Positions 34,099 through 46,373 of a stretch of DNA of 64,000 bases are shown in pieces (within the stretch, counting starts at the first letter, position 1; every line of letters begins with the position of its first letter). This DNA comes from Gossypium raimondii (lineage: Eukaryota; Streptophyta; Magnoliopsida; Malvales; Malvaceae). The notes under the pieces were generated by a model that worked only from the letters and a program-made list of their open reading frames with translations, had not been told where the DNA came from and did no database searches. The position numbers and the translations under genes are program-made. The stretch spans positions 42,325,192 to 42,389,191 of the forward strand of contig NC_068566.1 in assembly GCF_025698545.1 (NCBI RefSeq), given 5' to 3'.

Positions 34099-34720
34099 GC
34101 GTTTGGAAATTCGAGAAACATGCCCTAAGGTGCTGGGTGTCGATCTTTCTCGTTCAACCAAATGGCTTAATATCTTTTTCAAAAATTTCAAAATAAGGTA
34201 ATGTTCTGCGTTTGGAAATTCGAGGAACGTGCCCTAAGGTGTTGGGTTGCGATTTCTCGTTCAACCAAATGGCTTAATATCCTTTTCAAAAATCTCAATA
34301 TATGGCAATGTTTTGCGTTTGGAAATTCAAGAAAACATGCCCTAAGGTGCTGGGTGTCGATCTTTCTCGTTCAACCAAACGGCTTAATATCTTTTTCAAA
34401 AATTTCAAAATAATGTAATGTTTTGCGTTTGGAAATTGAGGAACGTGCCCTAAGGTGCTGGGTTGCGATTTCTCGTTCAACCAAATGGCTTAATATCCTT
34501 TTCAAAAATCTCAAAATATGGCAATGTTTTGCGTTTGGAGATTCGAGATAACATGCCCTAAGGTGCTGGATGTCGATTTTTCTCGTTCAACTAAATAGCT
34601 AAATATCCTTTCAAAAATTATAAAATGAGGCAATGTTTTGCGTTTGGAATTTCGAGGAACGTGCCCTAAGGTGTTGGGTTTCGATTTCTCGTTTAACCAA
34701 ATTGTTAAATATCCTCTTGA
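34099..34720 (+). repeat. Six tandem copies of a ~108-bp unit in the 5' LTR
   Basis: Copies start with GCGTTTGGAAATTCGAG at about 34099, 34208, 34315, 34425, 34531 and 34640. Each continues with GTGCCCTAAGGTGCTGGGT, CGATTTCTCGTTCAACCAAA and a TTCAAAAAT stretch. Odd and even copies alternate (ACATGCCC and ACGTGCCC forms), so a two-unit period is also visible. Confidence 0.9.
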
Positions 34721-35069
34721 ATTTTAATCTATGCTATTTGAGTTTTTTTTAAGGATCGTATTTTAAATTTCTTTAAAGTTTTCAGTTTTTCGACACTAAG
34801 ACATTAAGTAATCAACTAGGTACCAATTTTGGGCGTATCGAGGGTGCTAATCCTTCCTCGTGCGTAACCAACTCCCGAACCCGTTTTTATGAATTTCGTG
34901 GACCAAAATCGTTATTTTAGTAAAATTAAATCGTTTATTAAAAACAACCATTTTTCAAGGTGATCCGATCACACCTTATCAAAAAAGGATTGGTGGCGAC
35001 TCCCGTTTTTGTTTCATTTTTCAAAACCCAAGTCGACCCCGTTTTCATCAAAAAATGGTGTCAACAGCT

Positions 35070-35087
35070 TGGCGACTCCACTGGGGA
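35070..35087 (+). other. Primer-binding site, tRNA-Arg type
   Basis: TGGCGACTCCACTGGGGA lies three bases inside the 5' LTR. I recall this as the arginine-tRNA type primer site of Ogre elements. Confidence 0.8.
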
Positions 35088-35732
35088 AATTTTTTTCAAA
35101 ATAAGTGAGTCGAGCCATGAGTTGATTATTTTTTGTCTTTTTGTCGAAAATTGAAAACTTGGTTTAAATGTACGATCCTTTCATTGCATTTCATCGGCCT
35201 CTAATACAATTTTCATTATTGTGGTTTATGATAGCTGTGTTGGCATAAATTTTTGGCATCTTTCTGCATGTTGCATTGCATGACCGTTGGTCGCACCTTT
35301 TAAGTGGGAGTGAGAAACTACTCCTTCGTGAGGTTTTCACCTCCGTGCAGGATAGTGGATCGCTTTCGGAATACATCCGTACCTATGTTTTCGTGAGATT
35401 TTCATCTCCGTTCAGCCATAGGGAAATGTATTCCCCTGGACCGAACTCGATCCATATGAGCCTATAATGGGTGAAGATCAAGGAATCCGCTGGTTTGGGT
35501 ACCCTTACTTTAGAACCAAACCACATGTAGTGAACCCTAGGAACCCAGCCTAGATAGAACTACTTCAAACCCATAGTAGATATCCAAATAGGTGCTTTAT
35601 TATTTCTTGCTTGTATCGGATTTTAATTTTGATACTAACTTATTTTGTTCTGATTGCATGGCATTTTGTCTGCATGGCATTTCATTGTAAAAGGCGTTGA
35701 TTCACATTCATTACTAGATAGAAAAGCCAATC
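35088..35732 (+). other. Leader of the Ogre-type element
   Basis: A non-coding stretch of about 650 bp lies between the primer site and ORF1. It is split by stops in all frames; nothing specific is recognised apart from a repeated GTGAGRTTTTCAYCTCCGT phrase near 35329 and 35394. Confidence 0.6.
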
Positions 35733-37823
35733 ATGGAAAGTGAATTTCTTAGCAAGGTGGAAGATAATGCGGTTATCCGAATATGGTCAGAAAAGTCACA
35801 ACTCGAGAAAGGTAATAGTCTGACAATGGGGTATGCATCAGAGTTATGGGATTACACCAGCATCAATGTGACTCAGAACAATCTTCAGGAGTTGAAAGAA
35901 ATTTGGGCTCAATGGGATGATGAAGTCAAACAATTGTTTTACTATAATTATGGTGATTTACCCTACTTGCTTGACATCAATGTAGATGAACATTTATTTC
36001 GAGCTCTGGCCCAATTTTGGAATTCTGCTTTTAGCTGCTTCACATTTGGGGAGGTAGACATGGTGCCTACTGTGGAGGAGTATACAACTTTACTTCGTTG
36101 TCCAAGAATCCAAGTGGATAAAGTTTATTCTAGAACTGCTAATGTTTCGACTTTTACAAAGAAGTTAACGAGAATTACCGGAATGAGTGAGCAATGGGTC
36201 ACCGCACGAATCAAACAAAAGGGAAAAAATATATGTATCCCTTAGAGAAGTTTGCGAGATCAGATTTTGGCACACCCGGATACGAAGAAAAAGGTTGATG
36301 TTTTTGCTTTGAGTATGTATGGGCTAGTTATTTTTCCTAAAGCGTTGGGGTATATAGACGAAGCTGTTACAGAATTGTTTGATCAACTTGATAGCAGGGT
36401 CACACCCGTTCCAATAATTTTGGCCGAAACGTTTAGGTCTTTGAGTGCATGTCGAAGAACGGGGGAGGGAAGATTCGTTGGTTGTGCACAACTCCTGTTG
36501 GTTTGGTTTCACAGCCACTTCTGGAAGGTGGATAAGATTTCTTATCAAGTTTTCTCAGAAAATTACTCGCCTTTGAAGGAATTAGCAGCGACACCAAGAC
36601 GTAATGACATCACGGAGGAAAAGTGGATGACGATCCTTCATAATCTACGAGATGAAGATGTTGAATGGAGAGCTTCTTGGATGGTGCCCGACGAGATTTT
36701 GTACCGATGTGGGGACTTTGACTGGGTCCTTTTGCTTGGAATTTGGGGAGCTGTCGGATATGCCCCTTTGCTCGTGTTAAGACAATATAGGTCAAGGCAG
36801 TTCGTACCGGCAACACAAGGGCTAGCCGAGTGTGAGTTTTCTTATAAGGGTAATAACTACAGGGGAAAGATTCGAGAGATGTCTAACGCTTGGAAACGAA
36901 TTCACCGGATGAAAAGAATTACCGTAGGAGCAACGACAACTCCCGAATATCATGGGTGGCGGAGTAAGAGGATCGATGATAACGTCCCAAAGCCAAGAGA
37001 AGAATGTGGTCGTCCTATAGAAGAGCATTTACGAGTAGTCCCTTCAGAACTAGAGATCATCAAGCAAGACTTCGAAAAAAGAAGTTCAGAGTTTGGAAAG
37101 AGGATAGAACAGCTAGAAGAGGAAAAGATGCGTTTGGGACTAGATGTTGATATCCACAAGTTGGAAGCTGAAAAGTTAAGAAAATGGAAGAATAAGGCTG
37201 AAGCAGATTTAGATAGTTTAAAAACGGATTATAAGAGGCTGCGATTGTCAATGCGAACTTCGGGTTTGGGGAAAACATAGGAACAATGGAAACAGGAGAT
37301 CGAGGAAGAAAAGACCAAAGTTGATCAGTGGGAGAAGAAATTTTAAGGTGCCCGAGCTCGAGAGAGCGCCTTGGAGAAAAGTTTATTAGAATGCCAAAAT
37401 GAAGAAGCAAGATTGAAAGATCGGGTAGCGGAGTTAGAAAGGTCGCTTCACTTGTACCGTAGTCGCAACTCTGTGATCGAGCTAAAAGCAAGTTTGAATA
37501 AGATTGAAGAATTGAAGAAAAAAATAGGAGAACTTGAAGACGTACTGCAAAGCTCTGAATCCCGAGAGGAACTTCTTGAAAGGCGTAACGAACAATGCCA
37601 AGAGCAGCTCCTCCATTCTCAAAATCAGATTAGAGATAGGGATTACGTGATGGGTGAAGCTATATCTCAAATTCGGGAAGTAGCTGATCATTTGCAAGCT
37701 TTAGCAGTTCAGGCCGATGTATTGAGTTTGAAATATGAATCGGAATCAAGTCGGGGTCGAGAGTTAGCTTGGCTCCTTAGGAGAGTTAAGGCTTTGAGCA
37801 TAAAGGCAAAGTCGTATATGTAA
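35733..37823 (+). pseudogene. Ogre ORF1 (extra protein before gag), three in-frame stops
   Basis: One frame runs for about 697 codons with only three stops, at about 36243, 37278 and 37343, and no frameshift. The N-terminal half is globular: it has ASELWDYTSINVTQNNLQEL, FYYNYGDLPYLLDINVDEHL, CFTFGEVDMVPTVEEYTTLL, then VDVFALSMYGLVIFPKALGY and ETFRSLSACR. I recall this type of block from plant mobile-domain-like proteins and from the ORF1 of Ogre elements; a DUF7745-type assignment is plausible but unchecked. The C-terminal third (from about residue 440) is Glu/Lys/Leu-rich and heptad-like, so probably a coiled coil. The function of Ogre ORF1 is unknown. Start chosen as the first ATG after the leader. 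The only defects being stops, not frameshifts, suggests recent decay. Confidence 0.8.
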
Positions 37824-37973
37824 TCCACTATATGTAAAAGAAATTTATTTTCTAGTTGAGTTTTTTCTAATGAAATTGAATTAGAATCAATGCCTGTTTC
37901 TGCATCCATTCATCCTCATTACATTTTATTATGCATTGAAGTCTCAAAAAAAGGGCCCTAATTAATTAAAATT

Positions 37974-40290
37974 ATGACAGTTATCCTAGAAACCAACAAA
38001 AACTTGCCAACTGAACATTGTTACAATACCCGTGCTAAGTCAAAAATTATGGATCAAAGGTTGGAAAAGCTAAAACGACTTCAAAAGGAAATGCAAGACC
38101 AGTTGCAGACGCAAATGAAAGAACAAATGGAAAAGATTCAGCATGACATGGCACAAAAGATGCAGGAGTCTCAAAATGATCTGATAACTAAGATGACGCA
38201 ATTATTAAAGGGAGTAGATAAGGGGAAAGGTCCCGTGATTATTAATGAAGAAGAAAACAATGGTGAACCACTTTATCCTCCAGGTTTCACACCTCCACAT
38301 GCGCAAGTTCAGACTGAGTCGCATCCGCGAAGACCCTCTGTGTCGGTTAGGCCTCAGCAGTTCCAAGGCGATACCTCAATACCAATGAATTTTCAATCCG
38401 GAGCGGGCTCTAATCCCGGTGACAGCCCGAATAATATTACTGTCCCAGATCTTGATGAGATGGCTGAAAAGGACAATGCAAAAGAGGAACTTCCAAAACA
38501 ATTTGAGGAGTAATAGAAATGGATAGAAGAGAAGTTTAGGGCAATAGAAAGCATCGAAAGCTATCATGGAATAGATGCAAAAGATCTGAGCTTGGTTCCG
38601 AACTTGGTGCTACTTTACAAATTTAGAATGCCGGAATTCGAGAAATATAACGGGACCAGTTGCCCAGAAGCCCACATTACTATGTTTTGTAGAAGAATGA
38701 CGGGGTATATTAATAATGATCAGTTATTAATACATTGCTTTCAAGAAAGTCTTACAGGAGCGGCGTCAAAGTGGTACAATCAGTTGAGCCGAACCAAAAT
38801 TGCTACTTGGAGGGATTTAGCACAGGCTTTCATGAGACAGTACAATCATGTCTCGGAAATGATGCCTGACAGGATAATTCTGTAGAATTTAGAGAAGAAA
38901 TCGAATGAAAGCTTCAGACAGTATGCGCAGAGGTGGAGAGAGGTGGCAGTTCAGGTGCAACCACCGCTTTTGGAAAAAGAGATGACGACATTTTTTATTA
39001 ATACATTGAAAGCCCCGTTCATCACTCACATGTTAGGAAGTGCTTCAAATAATTTCTCGGATATAATCATGAATGGTAGATGATCAAGCATGCCATCAAA
39101 AGTGGAAAAATAGATAGAGGAGAGAATAATAGGAGGGCAGCCCTGAGGAAAAGAGAAAATGAAGTGAATAATGTGAATGCCTACGGTAGGTCAATTACCG
39201 TGAATCAACCAAAGAAAGTGGTTGCTAATCAACCGGGATCATCAAGACAAGAGTCGGGAGCTAGGCAAACTACTGAAAAGCCCCAATTCACGCCAATCCC
39301 AATATCGTACAAGGAGTTGTATAAGACTTTATTCAATGCACATGTTGTTGCCCCTCGTTATTTGAGTCATCTACAGCCCCCGTATCCAAAATGGTATGAC
39401 ACGAATGCGTAATGTGATTATCATGCAGGAATTTCTGGGCACTCAATAGAAAATTGTACTGCTTTCAAGAAGGTAGTGAAAGGACTTATCAAGTTGGGTG
39501 TTGTCAAACTTGACGACTCACCTAACGCAGAAAATTCGTTACCTAATCACGCTGATAAGGGGGTGAATATGGTGAGCAAAGCTACGAGATAAGAAGTCAA
39601 GACTGACATTGCCGAAGTAAAAACTCCATTGAGGCAGGTCTGGAAAGAAATGGCAACAAGAGGGCTAGTTATCTCATATTCTGAGGAAGGGCATTAGAGG
39701 GGAAAATATTGTGAATTCCACCATAAGACAGGGTACGAGATCCAAGAATGTGAAGGATTCAGGGCTTTGGTTCAAAGCATGATGGATAACAAGGAGATGA
39801 GGTTCTATGAAGATGTGGAAGAAATGAGGAACATATGCGCGACAGAGTCGGGAACAGATACTCCAAAAATAAATCATCCTGTGGTTATTATCTCACGCCC
39901 TAAGAGTAATGAGGCTAGGGCTCAGGTAACACCAAAAGTTGTAATTCAAAAACCATCAAATTTCTCATATAAGGATAGCAAAATGGTGCCGTGGAATTAT
40001 GGATGCAATGTGACCATCTCGGGAAAAGAAGCGGAAAGAAATCAAGAAATAGGCTCTTACACGCGCAATGGGAAACAATATGACACTCAAGCAGAGTCGT
40101 CCAGGGAAGAGAATTGGAAGAAAGAACAGAGAAAAGGGAAGGCATCAGAAGTTGAGCCATTGGTTAATGAACCAATAAAAGAAGAGGAGGCGAAGGAGTT
40201 TTTGAAGTTTCTGAAACATAGTGAGTACAGTGTTGTGGAGCAACTGCACAAACAGCCAGCCCGTATTTCTGTCTTAACTTTACTCCTAAG
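37974..40290 (+). pseudogene. Ogre gag with zinc-knuckle motifs, broken
   Basis: From ATG at 37974 the frame gives a charged, coiled-coil N-terminal part rich in Gln, Lys and Met, then a Pro-rich linker. After a stop at 38511 comes the gag core: KFRMPEFEKYNGTSCPEAHI, FQESLTGAASKWYNQL and TWRDLAQAFMRQYNHV. A further stop is at 38883 and a frameshift near 39075. The later part carries two unusual finger motifs, CDYHAGISGHSIENC (C-x2-H-x5-H-x4-C) and CEFHHKTGYEIQEC (where one His is not conserved). Such C-x2-H-H-C fingers are typical of Tat/Ogre gag. Stops at about 39410, 39590 and 39697 interrupt this frame. Confidence 0.85.
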
Positions 40291-40298
40291 CTCAGAAT

Positions 40299-41392
40299 GT
40301 GGCTGACGATATTTCGGTAAACAAGTTGGATCGGTTGGCCAATAATATAGGCGCTGACAATTTTATCTTCTTCAATGATGACGAAATACCATCCGAAGGA
40401 AGGGGTTCTACTAAAGCCTTGCACGTTACTGTCCGATGCAAAGGGTACACACTCCCGGGGGCCCTGGTTGATAATGGATCTGCACTGAATGTATTGCCTC
40501 TATCCACTCTTAGTCGATTATCGGTGGACAGTTCGCACATGAAAGCATGCCAGAGTATAGTAAGGGCATTTGATGGGACGGAAAAGAAGGTTATGGGGAG
40601 AATTGAGGTACCGTTAAGGATTGGCCCAATCACTTATGAGGTGGACTTCTTGGTAATGGATATTAAGCCGATCTACAACTGTCTATTGGGAAGACCGTGG
40701 ATACACTCAGTTGACGCAGTACCTTCATCATTACGTCAGAAGGTGAAGTTGGTATCGGAGGGTCGGTTGGTAATAAGAGATTCAGAGGAGGATATTATTG
40801 CAATGATGACTAGTGAGGCACCTTATGTGGACATCAACAATGAGGCACTGAAATGTTCTTTTCGGTCGTTAGAATTTGTGAACGCAATGTTTATTGCGGA
40901 GGGAAGCAAATTCTAATACCGAAAATATTCAAGACCACCAAAATGGGGTTGCGATTGATGGTAGGAAGAGGAGCCTCACCAGGGAAAGGACTGGGAAAAT
41001 ATCTTCAGGGAAGGATTGAAGCTCCAATGCTGAAGGAAAAGTTTGATAGTTTTGGCTTAGGATACAAGCCAGACATGAAACAGAAGAAGAAAGAAATAGA
41101 GAAAAGACAAGAGAAAAGAAGGGCGCGTTTGAGCGGATATGAAGCTAAGTGGGAGCCTTTAACCTTTCCCCACATATCTACATCTTTTGTGTCGGGAGGA
41201 TTTATTCATTCTGAGTGTGGGGTGTCCAGTAACAAAGGCATTGAAGGAATGTTGGAAAATATTCACATCAACGCTATAGAAACAACGGAAAAAAGGGCCT
41301 TGTTGGAGATCTGCCCATACGAGCCTGGAAGCGAGCTAAACAATTGGACTGCCGAAGAAATCCCTGTAGTCTTTAGGGCTTATTCAGAGTAA
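40299..41392 (+). pseudogene. Ogre protease region, one internal frameshift
   Basis: The first open block (40299-40916) carries ALVDNGSALNVLPLSTL, the D-N-G-S active-site form usual in Tat-lineage proteases, and NCLLGRPWIHS. A frameshift near 40910 leads into the second block (40853-41392), with a G-patch-like MVGRGASPGKGLGKYLQG. It ends at TAA 41390, where the intron-like gap begins. Confidence 0.85.
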
Positions 41393-41660
41393 TGCTCAGA
41401 ACATTCCTGTTGTTTTTGGCCTAGAAATGATATGAAATCTTTTGTGAAATAGGCTTGGGCCTAAATATTATTTTAATGAAATACATATCTACATTCATAT
41501 CGATTAATCACTTTTTTTTCCTTTCTATGCAAATACATATTTTCCATTTGGTTGATTGTCTTACAAACAATTCTTTCATTTGTAACTCTTTTGCACAAAT
41601 ATTTATTCATAAATTTATATATTCTTGGTATATTCTTTGATATGCCCTCATAGGTCCTCA
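41393..41660 (+). other. Intron-like gap between protease and RT
   Basis: This AT-rich stretch of about 265 bp has stops in all frames, while coding resemblance resumes in frame just after 41655 (SSDINDMNDA... then EMCLEGSHDFENDEDY). Published Ogre elements have a spliced intron at exactly this place. A plausible 3' splice site is TATGCCCTCATAG at about 41642-41654. I cannot fix the 5' splice site. Confidence 0.65.
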
Positions 41661-42866
41661 GATATCAATGACATGAATGACGCTGCTTCAAACACGAGGC
41701 CTATTTTTAAGTAAGAAATGTGTTTGGAGGGATCTCACGACTTTGAAAATGACGAAGATTATGGTGCATCTCTTGACTTGTTAAGAATGGTGGAACAAGA
41801 GGATAAGCAGATCCTACCTCATAAGGAGTCATTAGAAATCGTGAGCCTAGAAGATGGAAAAGAGTTGAAAATTGGAACCGAAATCACCGCAGAGACAAAA
41901 TAGGACCTCATTGAATTGCTCTGAGAGTTCAAATATGTTTTCGCTTGGTCATACCAAGATATGCCCGAGCTAAATACTAGTATTGTGGAACATCGTCTGC
42001 CCATAAAAGAAGATTGTAAACCAGTTCAGCAGAAGCTCAGAAGGATGAGACCTGATATTGTGTTGAAAATAAAAGAAGAAGTCAAAAAGCAATTTGACGC
42101 TGGATTCTTACAAGAAATCAAATATTCAGAGTGGGTAGCAAACATCATCCCTGTTCCCAAGAAGGATGGAAAAGTGCGAATGTGCGTGGATTATAGAGAC
42201 CTGAACAAGGCTAGTCCAAAGGACAATTTTCCATTGCCTCACATTGATACTTTGGTAGATAATACGGCAGGCTACTCACTATTCTCTTTCATGGATGGCT
42301 TTTCTGGTTACAATCAAATAAAGATGCACCCTGAAGATATGGGAAAAACAACATTCATTACTCTATGGGGAACATTTTGTTACAAAGTAATGCCCTTCGG
42401 ATTGAAGAATGCGGGAGCAACATATCAAAGAGCTATGGTGACTTTGTTTCATGACATGATGCATAAGGAGATCGAATTTTATGTTGATGATATGATTGCA
42501 AAGTCTAGAACTGAAAAAGAGCATATTCAAGTCTTGAAAAAGTTATTTTTGAGATTGAGGAAATTTCAGCTTAAGCTTAACCCGGCAAAATGCACGTTTG
42601 GAGCCAGATCAGGGAAGTTATTAGGCTTCATAGTTAGTAAAAAAGGGATTGAGGTGGACCCAGACAAAGTAAAGGCAATACGATATTTACCTCCCCCGCA
42701 CACTCAGAAGGAAGTTCGAGGTTTCCTAGGGAGATTGAATTACATTGCTCGATTCATTTTACAATTGACAGAGAAATGTGATCCAGTGTTCCGTCTCTTA
42801 AAGAAACATAATCCGGGTGAATGGGATGAGGAATGTCAGAGGGCTTTCGATAAGATAAAGTAATAC
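41661..42866 (+). pseudogene. Ogre reverse transcriptase
   Basis: After three stops (near 41712, 41901 and 41922), a 300-codon open block from 41961 has the full set of gypsy RT motifs. These include QFDAGFLQEIKYSEWVANII, VPKKDGKVRMCVDYRDLNKA, FPLPHIDTLV, FSFMDGFSGYNQIKM, YKVMPFGLKNAGATYQRAM, and an intact catalytic YVDD (EIEFYVDDMIAKS). The connection region to RNase H (GFLGRLNYIARF) follows. The block ends at a stop near 42861, after which the same frame carries on as RNase H. Confidence 0.9.
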
Positions 42867-43800
42867 TTGGCTAACACTCCAGTACTATCGCCGCCAAGTC
42901 CAGATAGGCCATTGATACTGTATCTAACAGTGTTTGAGAATTCTATGGGATGCGTATTGGACCAACATGATGAGACAGGAAAGAAAGAAAGGGCAATATA
43001 CTATCTCAGTAAGAAATTTACTGATTGCAAAATGAGATACTCATCAATTGAGAAGTTGTGTTGTGCTTTAATCTGGGCAACCCGGAGACTAAGGCAGTAT
43101 ATGTTGTATCATACGACTTGGCTGATTTCAAAGTTGGATCCTTTGAAGTATATGATGGAATCAACTGCTTTAAACGGGAGAATGGCTAGATGGCAGATTC
43201 TGCTATCTGATTTTGACATAGTTTATGTAAGTCAGAAGGCCGTAAAGGGAAGTGCGATAGCTGACTTCTTGGCCAGTAGAGCTGTGGAAGACTATGAGTC
43301 TTTGGACTTCGATTTTCCAAATGAGGACCTGATGTATGTGGCGAGTACCGAAGAAAATCCTCAAAAGGATAACGTATGGAGGTTAAATTTCGATGGAGCT
43401 TCGAATGCTACGGGTAATGGAATTGGGGCAGTCTTGGTATCCCCAAAGAGAGATCATTATCCTGTTGCTAGCAAGTTGGACTTCGATTGCACAAATAATA
43501 TGGCAGAATATGAAGCATGTATTATGGGCATTCGTGCAGCCATTGAACGAAACATAAAAGTGCTAAGAGTATATGGGGATTCTGCATTGGTGATATACCA
43601 ACTTAAAGGGGAATGGGAGACTAGGGACCCTAAGTTAATTGATTATAGAAAACTGGTCCTCGAATTGGCTGATGAATTTGACGATATCACCTTCTATTAT
43701 CTCCCACGAGAGGAAAACCAGATGGCTGATGCATTAGCTACTCTAGCTTCGATGATTCAGGTGAATAGACTCGAGGCAATGAGGCCTATTCAAATGAGTA
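42867..43800 (+). pseudogene. Ogre dual RNase H region
   Basis: The first RNase H is a gypsy type with PLILYLTVFENSMGCVL, AIYYLSKKFTDCKMRYSSIE and PLKYMMESTALNGRMARWQI. The second, archaeal/plant-like RNase H starts at about 43378 with WRLNFDGASNATGNGIGAVL, then NNMAEYEACIMGIRAAIE, VYGDSALVIYQLKGEW and REENQMADALATLASM. Two RNase H domains in tandem are a hallmark of the Tat lineage, to which Ogre belongs. This block is open without a break, in frame with the integrase that follows. Confidence 0.9.
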
Positions 43801-45110
43801 TCTATAAGACCCCAGCTCATTGCTGCAACATTGAAGAGGAGGGGAAAGATAATTGTCCTTGGTATCAGAATATCCTACAGTACGTGAAGAATCGGGAGTA
43901 CCCTAATCAAGCGACAGAGAATGACAAAAGAACTCTGAGAAGAGCAGCCGTCGAATATGTCCTAGATGGGGAAGTGTTATACAAAAGAAGGAAAGATCAG
44001 GTACTACTAAGATGTGTAGATGCCGTGAAGGCCAAGAAAATTTTGGAGGAAGTACATGAGGGTATTTGTGGGACGCCCGCCAATGGTTTTACGATGGCCA
44101 GACAGATCATGAGATTTGGGTACTATTGGCCCACCATGGAAGGAGATTGCATTGATTATGCCAAGAAATGCCACAAATGCCAAATTTACGGAGACAAAAT
44201 ACATGCGCCTCCTTCACCTCTTCACGTCATGACCTCTCCTTGGCCGTTTTCCATGTGGGGTATGGATGTTATTGGGCCAATATCACCAAAGGCTTCTAAT
44301 GGGCATCGCTTCATCTTCGTGGTCATTGATTACTTTACCAAGTGGGTGGAAGCTGCTTTATATACAAATGTCACGAAGTCGGCAGTTAGCAAATTCTTGA
44401 AGAAAGAGATTATTTGTCGATATGGAGTGCCTGAGAAAATCATATCCGACAACGCGTTAAATTTGAATAATAGCATAATAGCTGAGGTTTGCAGCCAATT
44501 TAAAATCAAACATTATAACTCGTCGCCGTATCGTCCAAAATGAATGGTGCAGTGGAGGCGGCCAATAAGAATATTAAAAGGATTGTGGGGAAAATGACTG
44601 AAACTTACAAGGATTGGCATGAGAAGTTATCATTTGCTCTCCTTGCCTATCGAACATCTGTTAGAACTTCTACCGGGGCAACACCTTTTTCTCTGGTATA
44701 TGGAATGGAGGTGGTATTACCCATTGAAGTTGAAATCCCTTCTCTACGGGTGCTATCTGAACTATAGTTAGACGAAGCCGATTGGGTCCAATCTCGGTAC
44801 GATCAGTTGAACCTAATAGAAGAAAAGAGGCTAAGAGCTATTCGCCACGGGCAAATGTACCAGAAACGAATGATGCGAGCCTATAATAAAAAGGTCTGCC
44901 CCAGAGAGTTTTGTGAATGAGACTTGGTGCTAAAAAAGATTCTCCCCATGCAAAAAGATTCAAGAGGAAAATGGATGCCAAATTGGGAAGATCCTTATGT
45001 TGTAAAGAAGGCCTTTTTCCGGTGGGGCTTTGATCCTATGTGAGATGGATGGCAAAAGTTTGCCAAATCCTGTAAACGCAGACTCTGTCAAGAAATACTT
45101 CACTTGAAAG
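43801..45110 (+). pseudogene. Ogre integrase, frameshifted before the catalytic Glu
   Basis: The finger region shows HEGICGTPANGF, where the second His of the usual HHCC finger is missing, and CHKCQ for the two Cys pairs. The core gives WGMDVIGPISP (first Asp) and EKIISDNALNLNN (second Asp). At 44541 the frame ends in TGA; the sequence continues in another frame from 44540 with NGAVEAANKNIKRI, which holds the catalytic Glu. A stop at 44765 and one near 44918 follow in the C-terminal part (WMPNWEDPYVVKKAF). The single-base change near 44540 and missing His mean integrase is not functional as written. Confidence 0.9.
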
Positions 45111-46373
45111 AAAAAGGGAACCAAAGTGAAAACCCGTAAAGGGCGCTTTGCTTCCAAAAAAAAACTTTGGAGAGGCCAAGGTGAAAACCCGCAAAGGGCA
45201 CCTTAAGACCAAAGGGGGCTTAAGTTGAAAACCCAGAAAGGGTGGCTCAAGTATTGATCGAATTGGGGCATAAGGTGATTTGAGCAGATCAAATTTTGAT
45301 CAGGGGCATGTGAAGATCTTGCTTTACCCGAACTAACAAGAAAGGATATACGACGTCTTGGAGCATTGACAGAGTATTGTAGATCTCCTAAACACATGTC
45401 AAACTCCGAATGGTCTTCAGAAAGTTTGTACAGAGAAATTCAAGCTGCGATAACTGGGGCACCTAGTTCTTATTCTATTTATATGTATATTCTTGAAAAT
45501 ACATTTTTTTTCTTTTTGCTAAGATACACATTCTCAATCCACTTCTTTGTTATCTTTCTTTCACTATCTTCGATGTTTTATTTCTTTTGAGTTATGATCA
45601 GAACCAGATTTATTCTTATTCATTGTTATAACCTTTTTGCAAATATGTTGTATGACCTAATAAAACTTTCACAAAGGAAGTTTTGCATATTACTCTGAAA
45701 GGTTTCTAAATAATAAAGGAGCCTGAAACAGGACTATTGTTTAGAACACACCAAATTTAAAGGTTGGAAATTTGGGAAGGAATAGTCTAAATTTAGACTT
45801 TCTCTTTGGATTTTTGTTGTCAAATGCGTTGATTGACAAAACGCCATGTTGGTGACAAAGCCTACACAAACAAGTAAGCAATAACCATCAGGCAATAGGA
45901 AGAGGTTACCTTGGAGAAGAGAGTCTTCATTTGCACATGAGTACGACACCTTGAGAATGGTGTAAGAAACCAGAACGATTTAGGTCCTGTATACTTGATT
46001 TGTGATAAGATAGGATTGAGATAAAAGCCACATATTTTTACCATTGGATTGCAGTGGGAGAATGATGGCACAAATTGTGCGCCCTAATGAATTAAACTTT
46101 GAGGTTTACAGTGGGGGCAACTTGGCTAAATGTTTCTTCAGAAAAGCCAGTCAAGCAAAAAGGGTGCTGTAACACGTCAGTCACAAAGCCTTAATAAACT
46201 TTGAGTAATGACAACCTAAGTAGGATCATTCTCGAAAAAATAAAATTATGTATTCATGCAAACACCATTCACATGTGTCTAGCTAGGAGCATTTGATTCA
46301 TTTTGATCATGTCATCCTAACCATTAGGCATAATTAGGTTCATTATACAGGTCATATTCCCCAGAGAACAGGT
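45111..46373 (+). other. 3' non-coding part of the Ogre-type element
   Basis: No reading frame is supported. It contains a short direct repeat of GTGAAAACCCGYAAAGGGC at about 45125, 45181 and 45227 (three near copies, the last more changed), and otherwise AT-rich sequence. Confidence 0.7.

Larger units (their letters stand above)
32127..35066 (+). repeat. 5' LTR of the Ogre-type element
   Basis: 2940 bp, TGTACGGGCCC...GTGTCAACA. It includes a TATA box at 32519-32527, a GC-richer segment at about 32740-33130 and a roughly 108-bp tandem repeat at 34099-34720. Frames inside it (for example near 32600 or 33120) are repeated in the partner LTR with changes and look non-coding. Confidence 0.95.

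Noticed and set aside
37060..37491. Antisense frame over Ogre ORF1
   Set aside because: It is a shadow of the coiled-coil coding strand; no domain is recognisable.
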